Both the position numbers and the translations under genes were made by a program. Below are positions 1 through 6,112 of a DNA stretch of 6,112 bases, in pieces. This stretch comes from Sphingomonadales bacterium. Lineage in GTDB: Bacteria > Pseudomonadota > Alphaproteobacteria > Sphingomonadales > Sphingomonadaceae. Within the stretch, counting starts at the first letter, position 1. Each line of letters opens with the position of its first letter. The stretch spans positions 1 through 6,112 of the forward strand of contig JAGPVK010000269.1 of NCBI GenBank assembly GCA_018067055.1, read 5' to 3'. The notes beneath the pieces were generated by a model, which saw only the letters and a list, made by a program, of their open reading frames with translations, did no database searches and was not told where the DNA came from.

Positions 1-319
1 CCGAATAGGCGGCCAGACCGATCGCGTCGAACCAGTCGACCGCCGCCGGTCGCCAGAATTTGACTGGTGTCAGCCAGACCAGCATGGCGATGCTCAAACA
101 CAAAATCGGAACCCGCGCGTCCTGCACCCAGAACACCGGCGCGCCGATCAAGAGGTCACGGACCGTGCCGCCGCCGACTCCGGTTACCAGCGCGAAAAAG
201 CCGAATGTCACCAGCGTTTGCCGGTTGCGCGCCGCAACCAGCGCTCCCGATATGGCAAATACCGCAATCCCGAACAGATCGAGCCAGCCCAGCGCGCTAT
301 ATAAAAAGGCGGAATTCAT
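1..319 (-). CDS. TRIC/UPF0126-family membrane channel protein, 3' end outside the window
   Basis: The open frame starts at an ATG at 319 and runs off the window at base 1, so only 106 N-terminal residues are visible and no stop is seen. The family normally has about 200 residues in two repeats of three membrane helices. Visible here are a first hydrophobic segment with the motif GIAVFAISGALVAARN (residues 17-32), the glycine-rich signature GVGGGTVRDLLIG (47-59), then PVFW and a third hydrophobic stretch around 70-85. At about 95 the sequence WFDAIGLAAYS begins to mirror WLDLFGIAVFAIS at 12-24, which is the expected start of the second repeat. By family this is an inner-membrane protein related to trimeric intracellular cation channels; E. 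coli YadS and YicG belong to the same family. Bacterial members are linked to potassium conductance, and their physiological substrate is often unknown. The start is supported by a 4-base ATGA overlap with the stop of the preceding PepSY gene and a GGAAG-like sequence a few bases upstream. The family call is firm and the transport role is inferred. Confidence 0.88.
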   Translation of the reverse strand, partial: MNSAFLYSALGWLDLFGIAVFAISGALVAARNRQTLVTFGFFALVTGVGGGTVRDLLIGAPVFWVQDARVPILCLSIAMLVWLTPVKFWRPAAVDWFDAIGLAAYS

Positions 320-996
320 GACGGCTTCCGCCGCTTGCGCCGACGCCTTGTGAACAGCATGACAAAACCGAGAATTGAACCGAGCAGAGCAATGGCTGCC
401 GAGCCGATCAGGATCGGATGACTGGTATCCTCGCGCGTCTGCAGGTCCATGATATGCAGACCCCACATGAAATCAAAGGCGCGCCAGAATCTGGTCCGCA
501 CCGCAATCAGCTCGCCACTGTCCGCATCGATATAGAATCGCGCGTCATCATCAAACACAACCTGCCATGATGGCCGTCCGCTGCGCTGGTCCATCGGTGC
601 CTGACCCGCAGCAAATAATGTGACGGACCGGATCGCCGCCGCGTCGGATCGGGCCGCGCTCGCCAGCATATTGGCTTCAGCGCCGGAAACCGGAGGCAGC
701 AAGGCGCCAGTCATGGCATCCGCCCGCCGCTTGCCGCCATCGGCATAGGCAATCACCCAAAAAGGACCGGCGCTGTTCTGTTGCAGGGTCAGGCTCTTTG
801 CCTGGCGGCCTTCGAGCTTGGGTGCAACCGGCTGGATCGCATCCAGCGCCGGCGGTTCGCTGCGCAAATGATTGCCGCGCACGGTTTCGATCGGCTGTGC
901 CACCATCAGCAATCCGCTAGCGGTCCAAATGATGATCGGCACCCCGATCAGCCAGCCCAGCCAGACATGCCAGCGCATGAGTTTATGATGTTTCAT
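316..996 (-). CDS. PepSY domain-containing membrane protein
   Basis: This is a 226-residue protein with one membrane helix at each end. The N-terminal segment is about residues 11-33 (WLGWLIGVPIIIWTASGLLM within it), matching the PepSY-associated transmembrane pattern of a Trp/His-rich start followed by a WxxSGL motif. The C-terminal helix is about 194-216, followed by a very basic tail RRRRKRRK (217-224) that should stay in the cytoplasm. The region between, about 34-190, is probably periplasmic. It holds a PepSY-like stretch around RFYIDADSGELIAV and the motif WGLHIMD near 178-184 that precedes the last helix in this family. PepSY proteins are variously associated with peptidase inhibition, iron or siderophore reduction and redox membrane functions, and nothing here decides between these. 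The ATG at 996 has a good Shine-Dalgarno sequence (TCGGAG, 8 bases away). The stop overlaps the start of the downstream TRIC gene as ATGA, suggesting co-translation. The gene is separated from lpd by a 160-bp repeat-bearing gap. Confidence 0.82.
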   Translation of the reverse strand: MKHHKLMRWHVWLGWLIGVPIIIWTASGLLMVAQPIETVRGNHLRSEPPALDAIQPVAPKLEGRQAKSLTLQQNSAGPFWVIAYADGGKRRADAMTGALLPPVSGAEANMLASAARSDAAAIRSVTLFAAGQAPMDQRSGRPSWQVVFDDDARFYIDADSGELIAVRTRFWRAFDFMWGLHIMDLQTREDTSHPILIGSAAIALLGSILGFVMLFTRRRRKRRKPS

Positions 997-1004
997 AAAG
1001 CGTG

Positions 1005-1010
1005 CTCCGA
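1005..1010 (-). promoter_or_regulatory. Ribosome binding site of the PepSY gene
   Basis: On the minus strand TCGGAG lies 8 bases before the ATG at 996. It fits the anti-Shine-Dalgarno sequence well and supports that start over the internal ATG at codon 7. It sits just outside the left hairpin of the neighbouring repeat, so folding of that hairpin (1016-1033) would not bury it directly. Confidence 0.6.
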
Positions 1011-1152
1011 CTGTTCCCCGGCGAAGGCCGGGGCCGATCTCCCAATCATGCCGCTGGGAATTCTAGCTGGTTATCGACGTCAGGTCCCGCAATAAATATC
1101 CATTGCCCTTCGAGAGGAGACCCGGAGATGGACCCCGGCCTGCGCCCGGGCA
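1011..1152. repeat. Inverted pair of REP-like palindromes between lpd and the PepSY gene
   Basis: This element fills most of the 160-bp gap between lpd and the PepSY gene. The left arm contains a perfect 7-bp hairpin: CCCCGGC at 1016-1022, loop GAAG, GCCGGGG at 1027-1033, followed by GATCTCCCA. The right arm reads GGAGATGG at 1124-1131 and then a 7-bp stem with one mismatch: CCCCGGC at 1133-1139, loop CTGC, GCCCGGG at 1144-1150. The two arms are roughly inverted copies of each other, with about 80 bp of unrelated sequence (1045-1123) between them in which I recognise nothing. The right arm matches the element at 3901-3988 at 21 of 22 bases (1124-1145 against 3956-3977). It begins about 5 bases after the lpd stop codon. 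There is no T-tract after either hairpin, so it is not a typical intrinsic terminator. A role in transcript processing or partial termination is possible but not shown. No convincing promoter for the PepSY gene was found within it. Confidence 0.8.
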
Positions 1153-1156
1153 CCGC

Positions 1157-2563
1157 CTACATATGGATCGGCTTGCCCCGCACCGCCATCGCCGCTTCCT
1201 TGATCGCTTCACTGTGCGTCGGATGCGCGTGGCAGGTGTAAGCAATATCTTCCGAAGTCGCACCAAATTCCATCGCCTGGGTGACCTGCGCGATCAACGT
1301 GCCGGCCAGCGACGAGATGATATGCGCGCCCAGCACCCGGTCGGTTTTGGCGTCGGCGATGATCTTCACATAGCCGTCGGTGTCGCGATTGGTCTTGGCG
1401 CGGCTGTTGGCGGCAAACACGAACTTGCCGACCTTATATTCGACGCCGCTCTCCTTCACCTCTTCCTCGGTCTTGCCGATATTGGCGATTTCGGGATAGG
1501 TATAGACCACGCCGGGGATCAGGTCGTGATTGACGATGCCCTGCTGTCCGGCGATAAATTCCGCCGCGGCAATGCCCTCGTCCTCGGCCTTGTGCGCCAG
1601 CATCGGACCCGGCGTCACATCGCCAATCGCATAGATGCCGGGAACGTCGGTCTGGAAGTCATGGCCGACCTCGATCTGGCCGCGCGCATTGGTTTCCACG
1701 CCGGACTTGTCGAGCGCCAGCCCGTCGATATTGGGCTTGCGGCCAATCGCGACCAGCACGACATCCGCTTCCAGCGTCTCGCTGTCACCGCCCTTGGCCG
1801 GTTCCATGGTGAGGGTCGCTTTCTTGCCCTTGACGCTGCAGCCGGTGACCTTGGTCCCGGTCTTGATATCAAAGCCCTGTTTCTTGAACATGCGGTTCGC
1901 ATCCTTGCGGATATCGCCGTCCATGCCGGGGAGAATCTGGTCAAGATATTCGACTACGGTCACCTTGGCGCCGAGCCGCAACCAGACCGAGCCCAGTTCC
2001 AGCCCGATCACGCCGCCGCCGATCACGACCAGATGGCCCGGAACCTTGGGCAGTTCGAGCGCGCCGGTCGAATCGACCACGACATGCTTGTCATTGTCGA
2101 CCTCGACACCCGGCAAAGGCGTAACCGACGAACCGGTCGCGATCAGGATTTTTTTTGCGGTGTAGCTTTTGTCACCGACCTTGACCGTGTGAGCATCTTC
2201 AAACGCGCCACGCCCCTGAATCCAGTCGACCTTGTTCTTCTTGAACAGCATCGAGATACCGCCGGTCAGTTCTTTCACTGCCTTGGATTTTTCCGCGTGC
2301 ATCTGCTTCAGATCGAGCTTCGCTCCGCTCAGCTTGACGCCGAATTTCTCCATCGCCCCCGAATGGGCCTCGTGATAAAGCTCGGACGCGTGCAGCATCG
2401 CCTTCGACGGGATGCAGCCGACATTGAGGCAGGTGCCGCCCAAAGTCTCGCGGCTTTCGATACAGCCGGTTTTCAATCCCAGCTGCGCCGCCCGGATCGC
2501 CGCGACATAGCCGCCAGGGCCGGAGCCGATTATCAGAAGATCATAGTCGAAATTGTCGGTCAT
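1157..2563 (-). CDS. lpd: Dihydrolipoamide dehydrogenase (E3)
   Basis: This complete 468-residue flavoprotein reoxidises the dihydrolipoyl arm of SucB, passing electrons through a disulfide and FAD to NAD+. It is the third component of the cytoplasmic 2-oxoglutarate dehydrogenase complex, and in many bacteria the same enzyme also serves pyruvate dehydrogenase. Domains in order: the FAD-binding motif GSGPGGY (13-19); the redox-active disulfide in GGTCLNVGCIPSK (Cys45 and Cys50); the NAD-binding fold with IGGGVIGLELG (181-191); the second FAD contact YAIGD (311-315); and the C-terminal dimerisation domain ending in HAHPTHSE, with the catalytic pair His447 and Glu452. The length is typical, and there is no N-terminal lipoyl domain of the kind some E3 proteins carry. 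The ATG at 2563 is preceded by GAGAG at 7 bases spacing, and the protein starts at the usual distance from the FAD motif. It lies 62 bp downstream of sucB and is probably co-transcribed with it. The stop is TAG. Confidence 0.97.
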   Translation of the reverse strand: MTDNFDYDLLIIGSGPGGYVAAIRAAQLGLKTGCIESRETLGGTCLNVGCIPSKAMLHASELYHEAHSGAMEKFGVKLSGAKLDLKQMHAEKSKAVKELTGGISMLFKKNKVDWIQGRGAFEDAHTVKVGDKSYTAKKILIATGSSVTPLPGVEVDNDKHVVVDSTGALELPKVPGHLVVIGGGVIGLELGSVWLRLGAKVTVVEYLDQILPGMDGDIRKDANRMFKKQGFDIKTGTKVTGCSVKGKKATLTMEPAKGGDSETLEADVVLVAIGRKPNIDGLALDKSGVETNARGQIEVGHDFQTDVPGIYAIGDVTPGPMLAHKAEDEGIAAAEFIAGQQGIVNHDLIPGVVYTYPEIANIGKTEEEVKESGVEYKVGKFVFAANSRAKTNRDTDGYVKIIADAKTDRVLGAHIISSLAGTLIAQVTQAMEFGATSEDIAYTCHAHPTHSEAIKEAAMAVRGKPIHM

Positions 2564-2579
2564 ATTCTATCTCTCACTC

Positions 2580-2608
2580 CGTCATGGCGGACCTGTGTCA
2601 GCATGACG
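2580..2608. repeat. Short palindrome in the sucB-lpd gap
   Basis: CGTCATG at 2580-2586 and CATGACG at 2602-2608 form a perfect 7-bp inverted repeat around a 15-base loop. On the minus strand the unit begins CGTCATGCTGAC, which resembles a type of dispersed palindrome I associate with sphingomonad genomes; that resemblance is from memory and unverified. It occupies nearly half of the 62-bp gap, and its edge touches the GGAG upstream of the lpd start, leaving the nearer GAGAG (2571-2575) free. No T-tract follows it, so it is not a standard terminator. It is unrelated in sequence to the two larger elements in this window. Confidence 0.5.
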
Positions 2609-2625
2609 AATATTGGGTTGTCTGC

Positions 2626-3873
2626 TTATAAATCAATCAACAATCTCGCCGGATCCTCGATCGCTTCCTTGATCCGCACCAGAAAGGTTACCGCTTCGCG
2701 CCCGTCGATCAGCCGATGGTCATAGCTCAGCGCCAGATACATCATCGGCCGTACGACCACCTCGCCATCGACCACCACCGCACGGTCCTCGATCCGGTGC
2801 AGCCCGAGCACCGCCGACTGCGGCGGGTTGATGATCGGCGTCGACATCAGCGATCCGAACACGCCGCCGTTGGAAATGGTGAAGGTACCGCCCTTCATGT
2901 CGGCCATAGTCAGCGTGCCGTCCTTGGCGCGCTTGCCGAAATCGCCAATGCTGTTCTCGACATCGGCAAAGCTCATCGACTCGGCGTTGCGGATCACTGG
3001 CACGACCAGACCGTTGGGCGCGCTCACCGCGACCGAAATATCGGCATAGTCGTGATAGACGATTTCCTCGCCATCAATCTGCGCGTTGACCGAAGGCACG
3101 TCTTTCAGCGCCATGCAGGCCGCCTTGACGAAAAAGCCCATGAAGCCAAGCTTCACGCCATGTTTCTTGGCGAACAGATCCTTGTACTTGCTGCGCGTCT
3201 CGATCACAGCGGTCATGTCGACATCGTTGAACGTGGTCAGCAGCGCTGCAGTATCCTGCGCCTCTTTAAGCCGCCGGGCGACGGTCTGGCGCAGGCGCGT
3301 CATCCGCACCCGTTCCTCGTTGCGATTGCCGCCCTGCGATGGCGCTGCCGGAGCCTGCGCGCTGGCCGCTGCGCCTGTTTCGGCCTGTGGCGCCTGCTGT
3401 GCACCGGATTTCACATAATCCTCGACATCCGCCTTGGTCAGCCGACCATCCTTGCCGGTGCCGCTGATCTTGCTCGGGTCAACGCCATGTTCGAGCACCA
3501 GTCGGCGCACCGACGGCGACAGGGTGATGCTGGTAGCAACCTCGTCCTGCTTGTCGGCAGCCTTGGCTGCGGTGGCGGATGGCGCTTTTTCCGGCGCATC
3601 GACCGGCGTTTCTTCGTCCTTCGCAGGCGCGCCGCTTCCAGACTCAATCGTCGCGATCACCGCGCCAACCTCGACCGTATCGCCGACCGCGACCTTGTGC
3701 TCACCCATCACACCGGCTTGCGGTGCCGGCACTTCCAGCGCCACCTTGTCGGTTTCCAGACTGGCAATCGGCTCATCGGCGGCAACCGCTTCGCCCGGCT
3801 GCTTGAGCCATTCGCCCAGAGTCGCTTCGGTGATCGATTCGCCCAGTACCGGGACTTTCACTTCTATTGCCAT
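2626..3873 (-). CDS. sucB: Dihydrolipoyllysine succinyltransferase (E2 of 2-oxoglutarate dehydrogenase)
   Basis: SucB (OdhB) forms the core of the 2-oxoglutarate dehydrogenase complex and transfers the succinyl group from its lipoyl arm to CoA, giving succinyl-CoA. It has 415 residues from the chosen start. A single lipoyl domain (about 1-77) has the lipoylation site in [13 protein letters not shown], at Lys43. An Ala/Pro/Glu-rich linker follows, then the E3/E1-binding domain at about 117-155 ([14 protein letters not shown] with [13 protein letters not shown]), a second Ala/Gln/Pro linker, and the acyltransferase domain from about 186. The active-site motif [13 protein letters not shown] supplies His386 and Asp390. 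The single lipoyl domain and the sequence around it favour the succinyltransferase over the pyruvate-complex E2, as does the neighbouring sucA. The frame stays open 18 codons upstream to an ATG at 3927, but that stretch (MGSCLRRNT...) is encoded by the palindromic repeat. [12 protein letters not shown] is the normal family N-terminus, and an AGAG lies 8 bases before it. The stop is TAA. Confidence 0.97.
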   Translation of the reverse strand: MAIEVKVPVLGESITEATLGEWLKQPGEAVAADEPIASLETDKVALEVPAPQAGVMGEHKVAVGDTVEVGAVIATIESGSGAPAKDEETPVDAPEKAPSATAAKAADKQDEVATSITLSPSVRRLVLEHGVDPSKISGTGKDGRLTKADVEDYVKSGAQQAPQAETGAAASAQAPAAPSQGGNRNEERVRMTRLRQTVARRLKEAQDTAALLTTFNDVDMTAVIETRSKYKDLFAKKHGVKLGFMGFFVKAACMALKDVPSVNAQIDGEEIVYHDYADISVAVSAPNGLVVPVIRNAESMSFADVENSIGDFGKRAKDGTLTMADMKGGTFTISNGGVFGSLMSTPIINPPQSAVLGLHRIEDRAVVVDGEVVVRPMMYLALSYDHRLIDGREAVTFLVRIKEAIEDPARLLIDL

Positions 3874-3900
3874 AATCTCAACTCTGCTTTCGTAGCTTAC

Positions 3901-3988
3901 TGTGTTCCTGCGAAGGCAGGAACCCATCTCCTGTCCTCGCCTTGCCTAACCATCGGGAGATGGACCCCCGCCTGCGCGGGGGAACACA
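3901..3988. repeat. Inverted pair of REP-like palindromes between sucA and sucB
   Basis: This 88-bp element fills most of the 122-bp sucA-sucB gap. The outer ends are inverted copies, TGTGTTCC at 3901-3908 and GGAACACA at 3981-3988, and the inner ends are too, CCATCTCC at 3924-3931 (CC then ATCTCC) and GGAGATGG at 3956-3963. Each arm forms its own hairpin. On the left an 8-bp stem, GTTCCTGC at 3904-3911 and GCAGGAAC at 3916-3923, closes a GAAG loop. On the right a 7-bp stem, CCCCCGC at 3965-3971 and GCGGGGG at 3976-3982, closes a CTGC loop. The whole element could also fold as one long imperfect hairpin. It belongs to the same family as the element at 1011-1152. It starts 7 bases after the sucA stop and ends 27 bases before the sucB start. 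There is no T-tract, so full termination is unlikely. It could stabilise the upstream mRNA or tune the sucA to sucB ratio, which is inference. Confidence 0.88.
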
Positions 3989-3995
3989 TCCCTAG

Positions 3996-6112
3996 CTAAC
4001 CCCCAACTTCATGCCCCAATGCCTCGGCGATCAGCTGCGCCTGCTGCTGCTTGTGCCGCGAAGCAAGCCCCGTTGCCGGCGAAGCCGAAGCCGCGCGTCC
4101 GGCATAGACCGGCTCGACCGGCCCGACGCCCGCCTGCTCCAGACAATGTTCCAGATAGGAGCGGACAAAATGCCAGCTGCCCTGATTCTTCGGTTCTTCC
4201 TGCGCCCAGATCACAGTTTCGAGATTTTTCATCCGTTTCAGGCGGACCACCAGGGGCTCGCCGGGGAACGGATATAATTGTTCGATCCGGATGATCGCGG
4301 TATTTTTGTCCCCTGCCTCATCCCGCGCTTCGATCAGATCATAAGCGACCTTGCCCGAGCATAGCACGACCCGCTTCACATCCTTGTCGGCTGGCGGATT
4401 GGTGTCGGACAATATCCGCATGAAATGCTGGTCGCCCTGAAAATCTTCCGATTTCGACACCGCCAGCTTGTGCCGGAGCAGCGATTTCGGCGTCATGATG
4501 ATCAGCGGCTTGCGGAAGCTACGCAGCATCTGGCGGCGCAGCACGTGGAAATAATTGGCCGGGGTGGTAATGTTCGCAACCTGAATATTGTCCTGCGCGC
4601 ACAGTTGCAGGAACCGTTCCAGCCGCGCCGAACTATGCTCCGGGCCCTGACCTTCATAGCCGTGCGGCAACAGCATCACCAGACCATTGGCACGCAGCCA
4701 TTTGGCTTCGCCAGAGGCAATGAACTGGTCGATCATGATCTGCGCGCCATTGGCAAAATCACCAAATTGCGCTTCCCAGAGCACCAGGGTTTTCGGATCA
4801 GCACCGGCATAGCCATATTCAAAACCGAGCACGCCATATTCGGAGAGCGGGCTGTCGAGCACTTCAAATCGCCCGTGCCGAACCGTGCTCAAAGGCACAT
4901 ATTTGTCTTCGGTTTCCTGGTCGACCCAGACCGCGTGGCGCTGCGAAAAAGTCCCGCGACCGCTGTCCTGTCCCGACAGGCGCACATTATAGCCTTCGGA
5001 AACCAGCGACCCGTAAGCCAGCGCTTCGCCGGTCGCCCAGTCGAAATTCTCGCCCGACTTGAACATCTGCGCCTTGGCTTCGAGCACCCGGCCCAAGGTC
5101 TTGTGAATTCGCAGTCCTTCCGGAACCGTGGTCAGCGTCCGTCCCAGACTGTCGAACAATTTGCCATCGATCGCGGTTTCGACATTGCGCCGCGCGCTTT
5201 CCGGATCGGCGGGAATATGCAGCCCAGACCAGCGGCCACCAAACCAGTCGGCCTTGTCGGCTTTATAATCGGCGGCAGCCTGAAATTCGGTTTCGAGATG
5301 CTCGGCAAAGGCGGTCCGGGTGGCATCGCCCCATTTGTCATCAATCACACCTTCCTCGACCAGCCGCTTTTCGTACAGCTTGCTGACCTTGGGATGTTTC
5401 TTGATCGCGGCATACATGATCGGCTGGGTGAAACTTGGTTCATCGCCTTCATTATGGCCAAAGCGGCGGTAGCACCACATGTCGATGACGATATCCCGGC
5501 CAAAGCGCTGACGGAATTCCATCGCGATCTTGCAGGCAAAGGTCACCGCTTCCGGATCATCGCCATTGACGTGGAATATCGGCGCCTGCACGCCCTTGGC
5601 GACGTCCGACGGATAAGGCGACGAGCGCGCGAATTGCGGGCTGGTGGTAAAGCCGATCTGGTTGTTGATCACAAAGTGGATGCAGCCGCCGGTATTGTAA
5701 CCGCGAATGCCGGAGAAGCCGAGGCATTCCCAGACAATGCCCTGGCCGGCAAAGGCAGCGTCGCCATGGATCAGCACCGGCAGCACCTGATCATGCTTTT
5801 CCAGATCGTCGCGCGCCACTTGCTGGGCGCGGACCTTGCCGAGCACGACCGGATCGACCGCCTCGAGATGCGACGGGTTGGGCACCAGGCTCATATGCAC
5901 GTTTATGCCGTCAAATTCGCGGTCGGTGGACGTGCCGAGATGATATTTCACATCGCCCGAACCGCCGACATCATCCGGATTGGCCGAACCGCCGTGAAAT
6001 TCGTGGAAGATCACTTTATACGGCTTGGCCATCACATTGGCGAGAATGTTCAGCCGGCCGCGATGGGCCATGCCATAGACGATATCACGGACACCGGACT
6101 GGCCGCCATATT
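3996..6112 (-). CDS. sucA: 2-oxoglutarate dehydrogenase E1 component, N-terminus outside the window
   Basis: SucA (OdhA) is the thiamine diphosphate-dependent E1 that decarboxylates 2-oxoglutarate and succinylates the lipoyl group of SucB in the cytoplasm. The visible part has 704 residues and ends at a TAG stop at 3996. The frame stays open to the window edge, and the residues before the ATG at 6071 read GGQSGVRDIVYG, so that internal ATG (in GMAHRGRLN) is not the start. With a family length of about 930-960, roughly 230-250 residues are missing. Visible motifs, numbered from the first full codon, are: MAHRGRLN (14-21) with the conserved active-site His; the diphosphate-binding region GDAAFAGQG (116-124) through NNQIGFTT (149-156); RRFGHNEGDEPSFTQP around 215-230; the SGQDSGRGTFSQRHA motif of the transketolase-like pyrimidine domain; GQGPEHSSARLERFLQL; and the C-terminal PKSLLRH region. 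No frameshift or missing key residue is seen. sucB follows after 122 bp. Confidence 0.97.
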   Translation of the reverse strand, partial: YGGQSGVRDIVYGMAHRGRLNILANVMAKPYKVIFHEFHGGSANPDDVGGSGDVKYHLGTSTDREFDGINVHMSLVPNPSHLEAVDPVVLGKVRAQQVARDDLEKHDQVLPVLIHGDAAFAGQGIVWECLGFSGIRGYNTGGCIHFVINNQIGFTTSPQFARSSPYPSDVAKGVQAPIFHVNGDDPEAVTFACKIAMEFRQRFGRDIVIDMWCYRRFGHNEGDEPSFTQPIMYAAIKKHPKVSKLYEKRLVEEGVIDDKWGDATRTAFAEHLETEFQAAADYKADKADWFGGRWSGLHIPADPESARRNVETAIDGKLFDSLGRTLTTVPEGLRIHKTLGRVLEAKAQMFKSGENFDWATGEALAYGSLVSEGYNVRLSGQDSGRGTFSQRHAVWVDQETEDKYVPLSTVRHGRFEVLDSPLSEYGVLGFEYGYAGADPKTLVLWEAQFGDFANGAQIMIDQFIASGEAKWLRANGLVMLLPHGYEGQGPEHSSARLERFLQLCAQDNIQVANITTPANYFHVLRRQMLRSFRKPLIIMTPKSLLRHKLAVSKSEDFQGDQHFMRILSDTNPPADKDVKRVVLCSGKVAYDLIEARDEAGDKNTAIIRIEQLYPFPGEPLVVRLKRMKNLETVIWAQEEPKNQGSWHFVRSYLEHCLEQAGVGPVEPVYAGRAASASPATGLASRHKQQQAQLIAEALGHEVGG

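Noticed and set aside
60..353. Short plus-strand open frames at 60-353 and 67-321.
   Set aside because: They lie antisense to the partial TRIC-family gene, whose conserved motifs on the minus strand show the true coding frame.
1016..1033. Perfect GC-rich hairpin considered as an intrinsic terminator for lpd.
   Set aside because: No run of T follows it on the minus strand, and a matching inverted partner at 1133-1150 shows it is one half of a dispersed repeat.
1045..1123. Possible promoter for the PepSY gene in the AT-richer centre of the repeat (TTGCGG, GATAAC and TAGAAT-like hexamers on the minus strand).
   Set aside because: No pair of hexamers has both reasonable matches and a 16-18 base spacer, so I cannot support a promoter.
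1103..2725. A 540-codon open frame on the plus strand covering lpd.
   Set aside because: It is antisense to a gene with every E3 motif intact. Its translation is rich in Arg, His and Asp with no recognisable domain, as expected for the shadow of a GC-rich gene.
2716..3999. A 427-codon open frame on the plus strand covering sucB.
   Set aside because: It is antisense to a complete sucB and its end reads through the palindromic repeat, giving the repeat-derived string VPAKAGTH. No domain or ribosome site supports it.
6069..6071. ATG at 6071 as the start of sucA.
   Set aside because: It lies inside the conserved GMAHRGRLN motif, the frame is open upstream to the window edge with conserved residues, and starting there would remove about a quarter of the protein.

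Overview
The window is about 6.1 kb of high-GC bacterial DNA in which every supported gene lies on the minus strand. Reading in the direction of transcription (from high to low coordinates), the order is: the E1 subunit of the 2-oxoglutarate dehydrogenase complex (sucA, 5' end outside the window), its E2 subunit (sucB), dihydrolipoamide dehydrogenase E3 (lpd), a small PepSY-type membrane protein, and the start of a TRIC/UPF0126 membrane channel protein that runs off the low-coordinate end. The sucA-sucB-lpd order, the protein sequences and the GC-rich palindromic intergenic repeats fit an alphaproteobacterium, most likely a sphingomonad. That taxonomic call is inference from sequence character, not from a search.

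The first three genes form one enzyme complex of the TCA cycle. SucA decarboxylates 2-oxoglutarate with thiamine diphosphate, SucB carries the succinyl group on a lipoyl lysine and passes it to CoA, and Lpd reoxidises the lipoyl arm with FAD and NAD+. All key motifs visible in the window are intact. The PepSY and TRIC genes overlap by four bases (ATGA), so they are probably translationally coupled. They lie 160 bp beyond lpd and have no evident link to the complex.

The non-coding gaps hold the less ordinary content. The sucA-sucB gap (122 bp) and the lpd-PepSY gap (160 bp) each contain a pair of inverted REP-like hairpins of the same family, with stems that differ by compensatory base changes. 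The sucB-lpd gap (62 bp) holds a shorter, apparently different palindrome. Each of the three complex genes is therefore followed by a palindrome. The repeat in the sucA-sucB gap also creates a spurious in-frame extension of the sucB reading frame, and the real start is the internal ATG at 3873. I see no mobile element with a transposase, no CRISPR, no RNA gene and no convincing novel system. This is essentially a core-metabolism region with interesting small repeats.
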